Below, piece by piece: positions 1-6,710 of a stretch of DNA of 23,760 bases. Location of the stretch: contig JBMSGE010000008.1 in assembly GCA_049414205.1 (NCBI GenBank), forward strand, positions 1 to 23,760, in the 5' to 3' direction. The position numbers and the translations under genes were made by a program. Position 1 is the stretch's first letter; each line of letters begins with the position of its first letter. The stretch is from Nitrosomaritimum sp049414205. Its GTDB lineage: Archaea; Thermoproteota; Nitrososphaeria; Nitrososphaerales; Nitrosopumilaceae. Below the pieces are notes generated by a model that made no database searches, was not told the DNA's origin, and saw nothing but the letters and a program-made list of their open reading frames with translations.

Positions 1-620
1 TCAAAGTAATTGGAGTGCAATCAAGATCATTTCCATCCATGTATGAATCTTGGAAAAAAGGTTCCATAACTAGTGTAGGTGGTGCAAGAACAATAGCAGA
101 TGGAATATCAGTGAAGGTACCAGGTCAAACCACCTTTTCGATAATTAATGATATGATTGACGACATTGTCCTTGTTGATGATTCAGAAATTACCAAAGCA
201 ATGTTTCTCCTAATGGAGAGAATGAAAGTAGTCATTGAGCCAGCCGGTGCTGTTGGTTTGGCCTATCTAATCTCACAAAAGCCATCTCCCGGAAAGAAAG
301 TTGTTTCAATTCTTGCAGGAGGCAACATAGACATGTATTTGCTAGGTCAAATTGTAGACAAGGGTTTAGCAGCAATGGGAAGATTGCTTAAAATTTCTGT
401 CTTGTTGCCTGACCGCCCAGGTGCCTTCAAAGAAATAGTTGATGAAATCACTGCAGCTAATGCCAATATCGTAGAGGTTGTCCACGACAGGTTAAGCTCT
501 AACATCAATGCAGGTTCTGCATCAGTTACCCTAAGCCTAGAGACTGCAGGAAAAGAACAAACTGAAAATCTAATTAAAGAATTTAAGAATAAAAATATTC
601 AGTTTAAAATTCTTACTTGA
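1..620 (+). CDS. ilvA: Threonine dehydratase (threonine ammonia-lyase), C-terminal part, cut by window start
   Basis: Catalyses PLP-dependent deamination of threonine to 2-oxobutyrate, the first step of isoleucine synthesis. Only the C-terminal ~205 residues are present: the frame is open to the window edge and reads KVIGVQSRSF before the first possible internal start, so the real start lies outside. Visible are the end of the catalytic fold II PLP domain (VIEPAGAVGLAYL followed by VSILAGGNID, typical of the glycine-containing C-terminal strands of this family) and then an ACT-type regulatory domain starting near LLKISVLLPDRPGAFKEIV, about the last 75 residues. The ACT domain suggests amino-acid feedback control, but the ligand cannot be read. 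The gene converges on purE and the two stop regions overlap by 8 bp. Serine dehydratase is the alternative, but the ACT-bearing archaeal form is normally the IlvA type. Confidence 0.88.
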   Translation, partial: KVIGVQSRSFPSMYESWKKGSITSVGGARTIADGISVKVPGQTTFSIINDMIDDIVLVDDSEITKAMFLLMERMKVVIEPAGAVGLAYLISQKPSPGKKVVSILAGGNIDMYLLGQIVDKGLAAMGRLLKISVLLPDRPGAFKEIVDEITAANANIVEVVHDRLSSNINAGSASVTLSLETAGKEQTENLIKEFKNKNIQFKILT

Positions 621-1188
621 ATTTTTTTTGAACAAACTTAGAAAGGCCTTGCTTTTTTAGCTCTTCAGATTCCTTTAGTACAGATTCGTGTTGAGTAGTT
701 TTGTGCTGTTTTAGTTTCTTTTTTAGTTCAGGAAATTCATTTGCCAAAATTTTTACTGCATAGATTCCGGCATTTCCCGATTTATTTACTCCAACTGCTA
801 CAACTGGAGACCCCGTTGGCATTTCTGAGATGGATAACAATGAATCCAAACCACCAAATGCGGAGAATTTTGAATTGTCTGTTTTTTTAGCTTGTTTGTC
901 ATTATACACCAAGATAGGGACACCAATTACTGGAATCGTTGTATGAGATGCAATCATTCCAGGCAAATGAGCTGCACCACCTGCACCAGCGATTATTACC
1001 TTAAACCCCATCTTTTCTGCATGTGTGGCATATTCGGATAATCTGGCAGGAGTCCTGTGAGCAGACACTATTTGATCTTCATGTAGTACTTTAAAATCAT
1101 CTAAAATTTCAGCTGCGCCTTTCATAATTCTACTATCAGAGCTTGAACCCATAATGATTCCCACTAGAGGTTTTTTTGAAAATGTCAT
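613..1188 (-). CDS. purE: N5-carboxyaminoimidazole ribonucleotide mutase
   Basis: PurE converts N5-CAIR to 4-carboxyaminoimidazole ribonucleotide in de novo purine synthesis. The 191-residue protein has the family marks: the phosphate-binding GSSSDS (residues 14-19), SAHRTP with the catalytic-type His44, and the AGAGGAAHLPGM loop (67-78). The C-terminal ~30 residues are lysine-rich and extend past the usual ~160-residue core. It is divergent from purK, separated by about 105 bp, so the pair probably shares a promoter region. Presence of purK makes the two-enzyme N5-CAIR route likely, not the direct AIR carboxylase form. Confidence 0.95.
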   Translation of the reverse strand: MTFSKKPLVGIIMGSSSDSRIMKGAAEILDDFKVLHEDQIVSAHRTPARLSEYATHAEKMGFKVIIAGAGGAAHLPGMIASHTTIPVIGVPILVYNDKQAKKTDNSKFSAFGGLDSLLSISEMPTGSPVVAVGVNKSGNAGIYAVKILANEFPELKKKLKQHKTTQHESVLKESEELKKQGLSKFVQKKFK

Positions 1189-1209
1189 GCTAATCTAAAA
1201 ACAAGGTCA

Positions 1210-1221
1210 GTTATTATCTAT
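1210..1221 (-). promoter_or_regulatory. TATA-like box for purE
   Basis: An A/T-only stretch on the minus strand is centred about 26 bp upstream of the purE ATG, the spacing expected if transcription starts at or next to the start codon. Assigned from position and composition only. Confidence 0.4.
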
Positions 1222-1264
1222 ATTGAATAAAAAATAGACCACCTTTTTGCAAATCAGCATTAGC

Positions 1265-1274
1265 TATTTTTAAT
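1265..1274 (+). promoter_or_regulatory. TATA-like box for purK
   Basis: TATTTTTAAT is centred 26 bp upstream of the ATG at 1295 but only about 20 bp upstream of the ATG at 1289. This favours the downstream ATG as the start of a leaderless purK mRNA. Confidence 0.4.
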
Positions 1275-1294
1275 CCCAATTTGTTGAAATGTTG

Positions 1295-2440
1295 ATGGCA
1301 AAAATTTTGGGGATAATTGGAGGAGGTCAGCTTGGCATGATGATCACAGAAGATGCAAGAAAAATGCCTGAGCACATCTCAAAGGTAATAGTGCTTGATC
1401 CAACACCAAATTGTCCTGCTGCCCAAGTAGGTGCAGAGCAAATTATTGGGGATTTTAAGGACAAAAAGGCCATAGAAGAATTAGCTGAAAAATCAGACAT
1501 CATCACATATGAAATCGAATCAGGCGACAGTGATATCCTAAAATCAGTAGAAGTAAATGCCGAAATTGATCCTTCTCCAGAGACATTAAGAATTATTCAA
1601 GATAAGTTTCTACAAAAAACATTTCTGTCTGAAAATAACATATCTGTAGCAGATTTTATTGAAATAAATTCCATTGATGAGTTACACCAAGGACTAGAAA
1701 AATTTGGATATCCAGCTCTTCTAAAGGCAAGACGTGATGCATATGATGGGAGAGGAAATTACAAAATTGACAGTCCTGATGAAATTACAAAGGCATTTGA
1801 TTATTTCAAAGGTCAAAAACTAATGCTTGAAAAATTCGTCCCATTCAAAATGGAAGTTTCAGTAATTGCTGCTAGAAACACAAAGGGGCAAATCAAAACA
1901 TATCCTTTAGTGGAGAATATTCATGAAAAAAATATTTTACGACAAACTATTGCACCTGCAAGGGTTTCAGAAAACGTTTCAAAACTAGCAGAAAAAATCG
2001 CTCAAACAACAATGTCAGTTTTGAAAGGAGCAGGAGTATTTGGAATTGAAATGTTTGTAACAGATAAGGATGAAATTTTAATTAACGAAATTGCACCAAG
2101 AGTTCATAATTCAGGTCATCATACATTGCAATCAAGTGAGACATCACAATTTGAACAACATCTGAGAGCCATTTTAGGATTAGAGTTAGGAAGTATAAAA
2201 CTTGTAAAACCTACTATAATGTATAATATTTTAGGCTCTGGAGGATTTGAAGGCGAGTATAACCCTATAGAAATTTCTCAGGAAAATATCTTTTTGAAAA
2301 TGTATGGGAAAAAAATTTCCAAACCTCAAAGGAAATTAGGCCATGTGAATTTGGTTGCAAGTGAAAACGAATCCATAAAGGATCTTTTAGAAAAACTAGA
2401 AGCCATAAAAGAAAACCTCCAAACAACTCCCTTAAATTAA
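1295..2440 (+). CDS. purK: N5-carboxyaminoimidazole ribonucleotide synthase (ATP-grasp)
   Basis: PurK makes N5-CAIR from AIR, bicarbonate and ATP, feeding PurE. The 381-residue protein starts with MAKILGIIGGGQLGMM, the N-terminal nucleotide-binding motif of PurK. A central ATP-grasp domain follows (around FGYPALLKARRDAYDGRGNY and MLEKFVPFKMEVSVIAARN), then the catalytic loop INEIAPRVHNSGHHT near residue 260. Length matches the family. An ATG two codons upstream (1289) is in frame; 1295 is preferred because the TATA-like box sits 26 bp before it. It is divergent from purE. Confidence 0.95.
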   Translation: MAKILGIIGGGQLGMMITEDARKMPEHISKVIVLDPTPNCPAAQVGAEQIIGDFKDKKAIEELAEKSDIITYEIESGDSDILKSVEVNAEIDPSPETLRIIQDKFLQKTFLSENNISVADFIEINSIDELHQGLEKFGYPALLKARRDAYDGRGNYKIDSPDEITKAFDYFKGQKLMLEKFVPFKMEVSVIAARNTKGQIKTYPLVENIHEKNILRQTIAPARVSENVSKLAEKIAQTTMSVLKGAGVFGIEMFVTDKDEILINEIAPRVHNSGHHTLQSSETSQFEQHLRAILGLELGSIKLVKPTIMYNILGSGGFEGEYNPIEISQENIFLKMYGKKISKPQRKLGHVNLVASENESIKDLLEKLEAIKENLQTTPLN

Positions 2441-2497
2441 AAAATTCTAGGAAATTATTTTCATTCCTAATGCCAAATTGTCCAGAATATTCATAAG

Positions 2498-2507
2498 TTT
2501 ATTAATA
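2498..2507 (+). promoter_or_regulatory. TATA-like box for the membrane protein at 2528
   Basis: TTTATTAATA is centred about 26 bp before the ATG at 2528, consistent with a leaderless mRNA. Confidence 0.45.
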
Positions 2508-2527
2508 AATTCAAAAGAATCACAGAC

Positions 2528-2920
2528 ATGGTATCAATCCCACACGTATTGTCAGGAATATCGATAGTCTTATTGGTAATTTACGGAATTGACGTTCTTG
2601 TAGGTGGTGGGGGCGCAGGTGAAGGATTTTTGCCTTTTGATGCCATGACTAGAGGAATCGGATTTGGATTTCCACCAATAATACTTTCATTTATTGCGTT
2701 TTTCATTGCAAAAAATCCACCCTTCAAAGGTCTGGGAATAATGCTCATAATCACAGGAGCTCTCATAATAATTGGCGGTGCAATGTCCTTGACATCTTCC
2801 ATGGAATCAGAAAACATGGCCAGAATGGCAGGAGAAGGAGGAGCCTTGATTGCCATCGGTGCAATTATTGCGGCATTAGGTGGAATAAAGATAAAAAAAG
2901 CAGCATCCATTAAATCCTAA
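2528..2920 (+). CDS. Small membrane protein, four predicted helices
   Basis: Not recognised as a known family. The 130-residue protein has four hydrophobic stretches that look like membrane helices (roughly residues 5-26, 44-61, 68-88 and 104-121), a glycine-rich loop VGGGGAGEGF after the first, and a basic C-terminus (KIKKAASIKS). It has its own TATA-like box. The stop codon is directly followed by the ATG of a 41-residue zinc-finger-like protein, so the two are probably cotranscribed. Codon use and hydropathy support this frame over the antisense open frame covering the same bases. Confidence 0.75.
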   Translation: MVSIPHVLSGISIVLLVIYGIDVLVGGGGAGEGFLPFDAMTRGIGFGFPPIILSFIAFFIAKNPPFKGLGIMLIITGALIIIGGAMSLTSSMESENMARMAGEGGALIAIGAIIAALGGIKIKKAASIKS

Positions 2921-3046
2921 ATGCCTATTTGCAAAAAATGCGAAAACGAGACTACTAAAGTATATGACTGTGAACATACAGATGATCAAGAATATTGTAA
3001 GGAATGTTATACAGAACTTCATTACTACCTAACTGAGAAAGAATGA
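2921..3046 (+). CDS. 41-residue zinc-finger-like mini-protein
   Basis: A short ORF begins at the base after the preceding stop codon (TAA then ATG). It encodes a protein with paired cysteines C4/C7 and C26/C29, with C17 and H19 between them, a pattern typical of small zinc-binding folds. Acidic and aromatic residues fill the rest. No catalytic motif is visible and no function is claimed. The tight abutment to the membrane protein and the cysteine spacing support a real gene. It could be a B-box-like or rubredoxin-like knuckle; which one cannot be decided here. Confidence 0.65.
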   Translation: MPICKKCENETTKVYDCEHTDDQEYCKECYTELHYYLTEKE

Positions 3047-3072
3047 AAGTTATCATACCTCAAATGAATTAA

Positions 3073-3081
3073 AGTTATAAC
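3073..3081 (+). promoter_or_regulatory. TATA-like box for the nucleotidyltransferase at 3105
   Basis: AGTTATAAC is centred about 28 bp upstream of the ATG at 3105, compatible with a leaderless or nearly leaderless transcript. Confidence 0.4.
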
Positions 3082-3104
3082 GACAAAAAACAGAAGAAGA
3101 AAAG

Positions 3105-3776
3105 ATGAAGGCAATTATTTTGGCAGGCGGGAGAGGAAAACGCCTAAGGCCCATCACAGATTATGTTCCAAAGCCTCTAGTTCCCCTAAACAACGTGCCA
3201 ATAATTGAGTGGCAAATAAGATATCTAAAACAATTCAATGTTGATGAAATAATAATTTGTACTGGTTACAAAACTGAAATGATTGAGCATTTTTTAGATA
3301 CTAAAGATAATTTTGGAATAAAAATAAAATTTTCAGTAGAGAAAACACCTCTCGGTACAGGAGGAGCGATAAAACAAGCTGGAAAATCAATCAAAGACAA
3401 ATCATTTTTTGTTTTGAATGGAGATACCATAACTGATATTGATTTAAGAGAATTAAAAAAATTACCAAACTCTATTGCAGCAATTGAGTTGAGAACCAAA
3501 TTTGGTATTATGGAAACAAAAGATGGTAAAGTTTCAAAATTTAGAGAAAAAAAAGAAATTTCAAACGTTTGGATGAATGCAGGAATATACCACCTTACAA
3601 ATAAAGTGTTAAAAGACTTGCCAAAAAAAGGCGATATTGAAAAAACAGTATTTCCAGATTATGCCAAAAAAGGAATACTAAACACGGTAAAATTCACAAA
3701 TACCAAATGGTATTCTGTGGATTCCTTCAAAGATATGGAAGAATGTTCCTTAGAGGTAGAGAAAATAATAAAATAA
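3105..3776 (+). CDS. Sugar-phosphate nucleotidylyltransferase (NTP_transferase family)
   Basis: Likely activates a sugar 1-phosphate with an NTP to give an NDP-sugar. The 223-residue protein begins with the Rossmann-like MKAIILAGGRGKRLRPIT, where the GG-x-G-x-R-L loop binds the nucleotide. PKPLVPLNNVPIIEW follows (sugar-phosphate site), then GTGGAIKQA (~85-93) and VLNGDTITDID (~104-114) with the metal-binding aspartate. It ends without the left-handed beta-helix seen in longer mannose-1-phosphate guanylyltransferases or GlmU. Substrate is therefore uncertain: mannose-1-P guanylyltransferase, glucose-1-P thymidylyltransferase-like and heptose-1-P types all remain possible. It could supply precursors for glycosylation, but nothing adjacent fixes the pathway. 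Confidence 0.82.
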   Translation: MKAIILAGGRGKRLRPITDYVPKPLVPLNNVPIIEWQIRYLKQFNVDEIIICTGYKTEMIEHFLDTKDNFGIKIKFSVEKTPLGTGGAIKQAGKSIKDKSFFVLNGDTITDIDLRELKKLPNSIAAIELRTKFGIMETKDGKVSKFREKKEISNVWMNAGIYHLTNKVLKDLPKKGDIEKTVFPDYAKKGILNTVKFTNTKWYSVDSFKDMEECSLEVEKIIK

Positions 3777-3784
3777 ATCGGTCT

Positions 3785-3934
3785 TTATGCCCCTGTTCTA
3801 TGCAAAGTTACCATCAAATATGCAATTTCGTTTACAAAATTTTCATCTTCTTTTGCATTTGAGGCATATTTTGTTGCAGTTTTCCAAAAAACACTTTTCT
3901 GTTCATGATTTTCTGAAAATATTTGCTCGCTCAT
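3785..3934 (-). CDS. Small unrecognised protein (49 residues)
   Basis: A minus-strand ORF in what otherwise looks like an empty 315-bp gap. It encodes a hydrophilic, apparently alpha-helical protein starting MSEQIFSENHEQKSVFW and ending YLMVTLHRTGA. Amino-acid composition is balanced and protein-like, unlike the plus-strand open frame over the same bases. An A/T-rich box (about 3946-3960) lies 20-25 bp upstream on the minus strand. It ends 8 bp beyond the 3' end of the convergent nucleotidyltransferase gene. No family is recognised. A further tiny ORF (3931-4026) overlaps its start codon. Confidence 0.55.
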   Translation of the reverse strand: MSEQIFSENHEQKSVFWKTATKYASNAKEDENFVNEIAYLMVTLHRTGA

Positions 3935-4026
3935 GTATAATTATCAAAAAATATAATCATAATATTCAACCTCAAGGATAATTCACCCAATGCTAAAACA
4001 GTTAAACCAAAAAATGCTGCCTTCAC
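3931..4026 (-). CDS. Possible 31-residue hydrophobic peptide
   Basis: A minus-strand GTG-initiated ORF encodes a single hydrophobic stretch (KAAFFGLTVLALGELSL, then NIMIIFF). Its TGA stop overlaps the ATG of the 49-residue ORF at 3934 in the arrangement ATGA, as in coupled genes. Against it: very short, no ATG, and only a weak TATA-like stretch upstream. Offered as a candidate membrane micro-peptide. Confidence 0.25.
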   Translation of the reverse strand: MKAAFFGLTVLALGELSLRLNIMIIFFDNYT

Positions 4027-4091
4027 AATAAATTTTCTTAATAGATACTTTGGAAAGAAACACTAGAATATACAAGTAAAATAAAAATTCC

Positions 4092-5060
4092 ATGAGAATT
4101 GCCTGTAGTTTAGGCTCATTACTATCAATAAATCAAGTTTTAGAATGTTCTGAGATTTTATCAAAAACACCTGTTGACACAATTTGGGTTCCAGAAACTT
4201 GGGGAATGGAAAATTTTTCTATGTTAAGCATGGTCTCACAAAAAGCTCCAAAGCCAAAAATTGGCTCATCCATAATCAACATTTTTTCTCGAAGTCCTGC
4301 ATCAATTGCCATGGGAGCCACTACAGTAGATACAATATCAAATGGAAGATTGATCCTAGGACTTGGCACCAGTAGTCCTCCAATTGTCGAGGATTTCCAT
4401 GGAAGTAAGTTTGAGAATCCAGTAGAACGAATGAAAGAATATGTTGAAATTATCAAAATGATTTCATCTGGGAAACCAGTTAATTATTCTGGGAGAATTT
4501 TTCAATTAAAGAATTTTACTTTACTTATAAAACCAAAAAGAGAGAATATCCCAATTTATCTTGCTGCAGTGAATAAAAAAATGGTAGATTTGACCTGGCA
4601 AATTGCAGACGGCGTAATTTTTTATTTACGTCCACTGGATGAGATGAAAAAAACTATTCAAACAATGCAATTAAAACAAAAAATTGATGTGACTTGCCAA
4701 ATGATAACATGTGTATCTGAAGATTCTGAAATTGCAGTTGAAAGATGCAAAAAAACCCTAGCGTTTTATGTTGCAGTAGGGAAAATATACAGAGAGTTTC
4801 TAGCAAAAAACGGATTTGCAAATGAAGTAAATAATATTTTTGAAGAATTTAAAAATTCGGGATTGAAATCAATTCATGAGTTGGTCTCCGATAACATGCT
4901 AAATTCCCTTACAATAACAGGAGATCCTGAAACTTGTAAAAAACAACTAAAAAAAGTTAGAGAAACAGGCGTGGATCTTCCAATTATCCAATTCAATCCC
5001 GTAGGGGATGTAATTGACTCTTTTAGATTATTTTCAAAAACATTTTTCGAGGATAAATAA
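4092..5060 (+). CDS. Luciferase-like (LLM) F420-type oxidoreductase
   Basis: The 322-residue protein has the TIM-barrel signature of the luciferase-like family that uses F420 in archaea: an N-terminal MRIACSLGS strand, VDTIWVPETWG (~28-38), a KIGSSIINIFSRSP strand, and the diagnostic ISNGRLILGLGTS near residues 82-94. It resembles methylene-tetrahydromethanopterin reductase and related F420-dependent dehydrogenases; the substrate is unknown. Its TAA overlaps the ATG of the thiolase-like gene by one base, so it is the first gene of a coupled trio with thiolase and DUF35 proteins. That context suggests an acyl-CoA or ketone/alcohol substrate, an inference only. FMN instead of F420 cannot be excluded. 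A TATA-like stretch lies near 4066-4075. Confidence 0.85.
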   Translation: MRIACSLGSLLSINQVLECSEILSKTPVDTIWVPETWGMENFSMLSMVSQKAPKPKIGSSIINIFSRSPASIAMGATTVDTISNGRLILGLGTSSPPIVEDFHGSKFENPVERMKEYVEIIKMISSGKPVNYSGRIFQLKNFTLLIKPKRENIPIYLAAVNKKMVDLTWQIADGVIFYLRPLDEMKKTIQTMQLKQKIDVTCQMITCVSEDSEIAVERCKKTLAFYVAVGKIYREFLAKNGFANEVNNIFEEFKNSGLKSIHELVSDNMLNSLTITGDPETCKKQLKKVRETGVDLPIIQFNPVGDVIDSFRLFSKTFFEDK

Positions 5061-6169
5061 TGGGCAAAGTCGCAATAGCTGGTTATGGGATTACAAAATT
5101 TACAAAAAACGACTCCAAAATAGAATCAGTCTTATTAGATTCAGTAAGAAACCTGTTTGAAAATAGTCAGAACTTGACTCAAAAAGATATTGATGCTGTT
5201 TTGGTTTCAAGTAACAATAACTCAAAATATCTTTCTGCAATTTTATCAGAAACATCTGGGATTCAACCAAAAATTGCACATACCGTTGAAAGTTTGTGTA
5301 ATTCTGGGACAAATTCAATCGTTGCAGGGTATTCTTACATCGCCTCAGGTTTGGCAGATTGTGTTTTAGTTTCAGGAGCAGAAAGATATGATAGTCCAGG
5401 TCAGATTTTAGAATGGGATAAATTAAGAGGAGAATTCAAACATCCAATTTTTTGGGCATCCATTTTTTCAAAAGCTTACAAAAGAAAGCATTCTATCAAA
5501 GATGAAGATCTTGCTTTGGTTTCAGTGAAAAATCACAAACAGTCAATCAAAAATCCAAACGCATTATCTCAAAAAGAATATTCCGTGGAAGATGTATTGA
5601 ATTCTAAAAAACTGACAGATGATTTACGTTTACTTGATTGTTCAAGACCATGCACTGGTGGGGCCTCTATTTTGCTAACGTCTGAGACCCTTTACAGAAA
5701 ATTCACAGATTCCCCAATATGGATTTCAGGCATTGGTCAAAAAACTACATCTGCAAGTTTTACTAAGAATCTTACTTTTGATAACATGGAGTCAACTAAA
5801 ACCGCATCCTTAGATGCATTTCGAATGTCAAAATGGAACGTAGCAGATATTGATGTGATGGAGCTTCATGATGCGTTTTCGGTGTGCGAACCTATGGCAT
5901 TGGATTCTTTAGGAATAACTCAGGAAGGTAAGGGAATTGAGATGGTAAAGGAGGTTTACGAAACAGGCGATATGAAAATTAACCCAAGAGGAGGAATAAT
6001 TGGTTCAGGGCACCCACTTGGTGCAACAGGAATAGCCCAAACCATAGAGATTACACAACAACTTCAATCAACAGCTGAAAAAAGACAGGTAGAAAATGCA
6101 AATGTTGGACTAGTTCACAACATGTCTGCAGCGTCTACGTCATCTACAGTATTGGTGTTAGAAAATTGA
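5060..6169 (+). CDS. Thiolase-like acyltransferase (archaeal/SCP2 type)
   Basis: The 369-residue thiolase-fold protein has catalytic-type Cys80 in ESLCNSGTNS, ELHDAFS with His270, and NPRGGIIGSGHPLGATG with His318. Family members condense or cleave acyl-CoAs. The usual C-terminal motif, a Cys or a GG-containing loop before the last strand, is replaced by HNMSAASTSSTV (about 353-364), so the exact reaction is doubtful. The start overlaps the previous stop as TAATG, and GAGGA at 5049-5053 sits 6 nt before the ATG, a good Shine-Dalgarno site. The next gene, a DUF35 zinc-ribbon/OB protein, overlaps its end by 4 bp. Thiolase plus DUF35 proteins form a complex with HMG-CoA synthase in some archaea (known); here HMG-CoA synthase lies far away. 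Confidence 0.85.
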   Translation: MGKVAIAGYGITKFTKNDSKIESVLLDSVRNLFENSQNLTQKDIDAVLVSSNNNSKYLSAILSETSGIQPKIAHTVESLCNSGTNSIVAGYSYIASGLADCVLVSGAERYDSPGQILEWDKLRGEFKHPIFWASIFSKAYKRKHSIKDEDLALVSVKNHKQSIKNPNALSQKEYSVEDVLNSKKLTDDLRLLDCSRPCTGGASILLTSETLYRKFTDSPIWISGIGQKTTSASFTKNLTFDNMESTKTASLDAFRMSKWNVADIDVMELHDAFSVCEPMALDSLGITQEGKGIEMVKEVYETGDMKINPRGGIIGSGHPLGATGIAQTIEITQQLQSTAEKRQVENANVGLVHNMSAASTSSTVLVLEN

Positions 6170-6486
6170 ATTTTGAATCAGAGCTAAAAAAAGGGAATTT
6201 GATAATTTCTGAATGTATTGGTTGTGATAAAATTACATGGCCTCCATCAGAATTTTGCAATCAGTGTCTAAAACAAACATCTTGGAGGCAATGCTCCAGT
6301 AATGGGAAAATAATTGAATTCTCAAAACGAAATGATGTTTATTTTGGAATAGCTGAGTTTGAAAATAGTATCAGAATCATAGGAAAAATTATCTCGGGAA
6401 CTCCAGAAATTGGTAAATCGGTAAAAGTTACAGAGTGTGGAATTACTGAAGATGGTTATTTATTAAAAATGAAAGTTATAGAATGA
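6166..6486 (+). CDS. DUF35 zinc-ribbon/OB-fold protein, thiolase partner
   Basis: This 106-residue protein is the small partner usually encoded next to archaeal thiolases. The zinc ribbon is visible as C17-x2-C20 and C31-x2-C34, followed by an OB-fold-like beta-rich half (GKIIEFSKRNDVYFGIAEF onward). The OB part is thought to bind the CoA moiety and bridge enzymes. The start is a TTG at 6166 that overlaps the thiolase stop by 4 bp; there is no ATG in the N-terminal region before the zinc ribbon, so translational coupling is likely. Confidence 0.85.
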   Translation: MNFESELKKGNLIISECIGCDKITWPPSEFCNQCLKQTSWRQCSSNGKIIEFSKRNDVYFGIAEFENSIRIIGKIISGTPEIGKSVKVTECGITEDGYLLKMKVIE

Positions 6487-6546
6487 ATTTCAAAGTGATC
6501 TTATTTCCTAGATTAAAATTAATTTTGTGTCCGATGATTTCAGAGC

Positions 6547-6585
6547 GTTGAGTTTTCAACAATCACCGGGATTCAGAAATGAATC
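6547..6585. other. Two small hairpins downstream of the DUF35 gene
   Basis: GTTGA/TCAAC around a GTTT loop (6547-6560) is followed by GATTCA/TGAATC around a GAAA tetraloop (6570-6585). They lie in the 224-bp gap between the DUF35 gene and the resolvase. They could be a terminator region or part of a small RNA; no U-tract follows directly. Nothing else recognisable is in this gap apart from the resolvase promoter and leader hairpin. Confidence 0.3.
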
Positions 6586-6626
6586 ACTAAAAATTTGAAT
6601 CATATAGTAATTAAATTTGTGATATC

Positions 6627-6640
6627 CATATAAAATAATA
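6627..6640 (+). promoter_or_regulatory. TATA-like box for the resolvase gene
   Basis: CATATAAAATAATA is a strong TATA-like element. Transcription is expected around 6655-6662, about 50 nt before the ATG at 6711, so this gene should have a leader, unlike most neighbours. Confidence 0.45.
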
Positions 6641-6656
6641 AAAAAGATAGAGTGTA

Positions 6657-6676
6657 AGGTAATTTCATTATTACCT
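6657..6676 (+). promoter_or_regulatory. Inverted repeat at the expected 5' end of the resolvase mRNA
   Basis: AGGTAAT (6657-6663) and ATTACCT (6670-6676) form a perfect 7-bp inverted repeat with a 6-nt spacer. It coincides with the transcription start expected from the TATA-like box. It could be an operator that blocks initiation or a 5'-terminal hairpin in the RNA. Confidence 0.35.
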
Positions 6677-6710
6677 GCCTTTCTATATCTGAAAGAGATC
6701 AAAATAATCT

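Noticed and set aside
2581..2910. Minus-strand open frame of 109 codons opposite the small membrane protein
   Set aside because: It mirrors the membrane-protein gene, has proline/serine-rich shadow composition and no promoter; the plus-strand frame has proper helices and a TATA-like box.
3787..3981. Plus-strand open frame of 64 codons
   Set aside because: Low-complexity His/Phe/Leu-rich translation with no promoter; the minus-strand frame over the same bases looks like a real protein.
6530..6620. Possible C/D box guide RNA
   Set aside because: CGATGAT-like and, on the other strand, two CTGA boxes are present, but no C box matches well and the guide spacing (4 nt) is too short.
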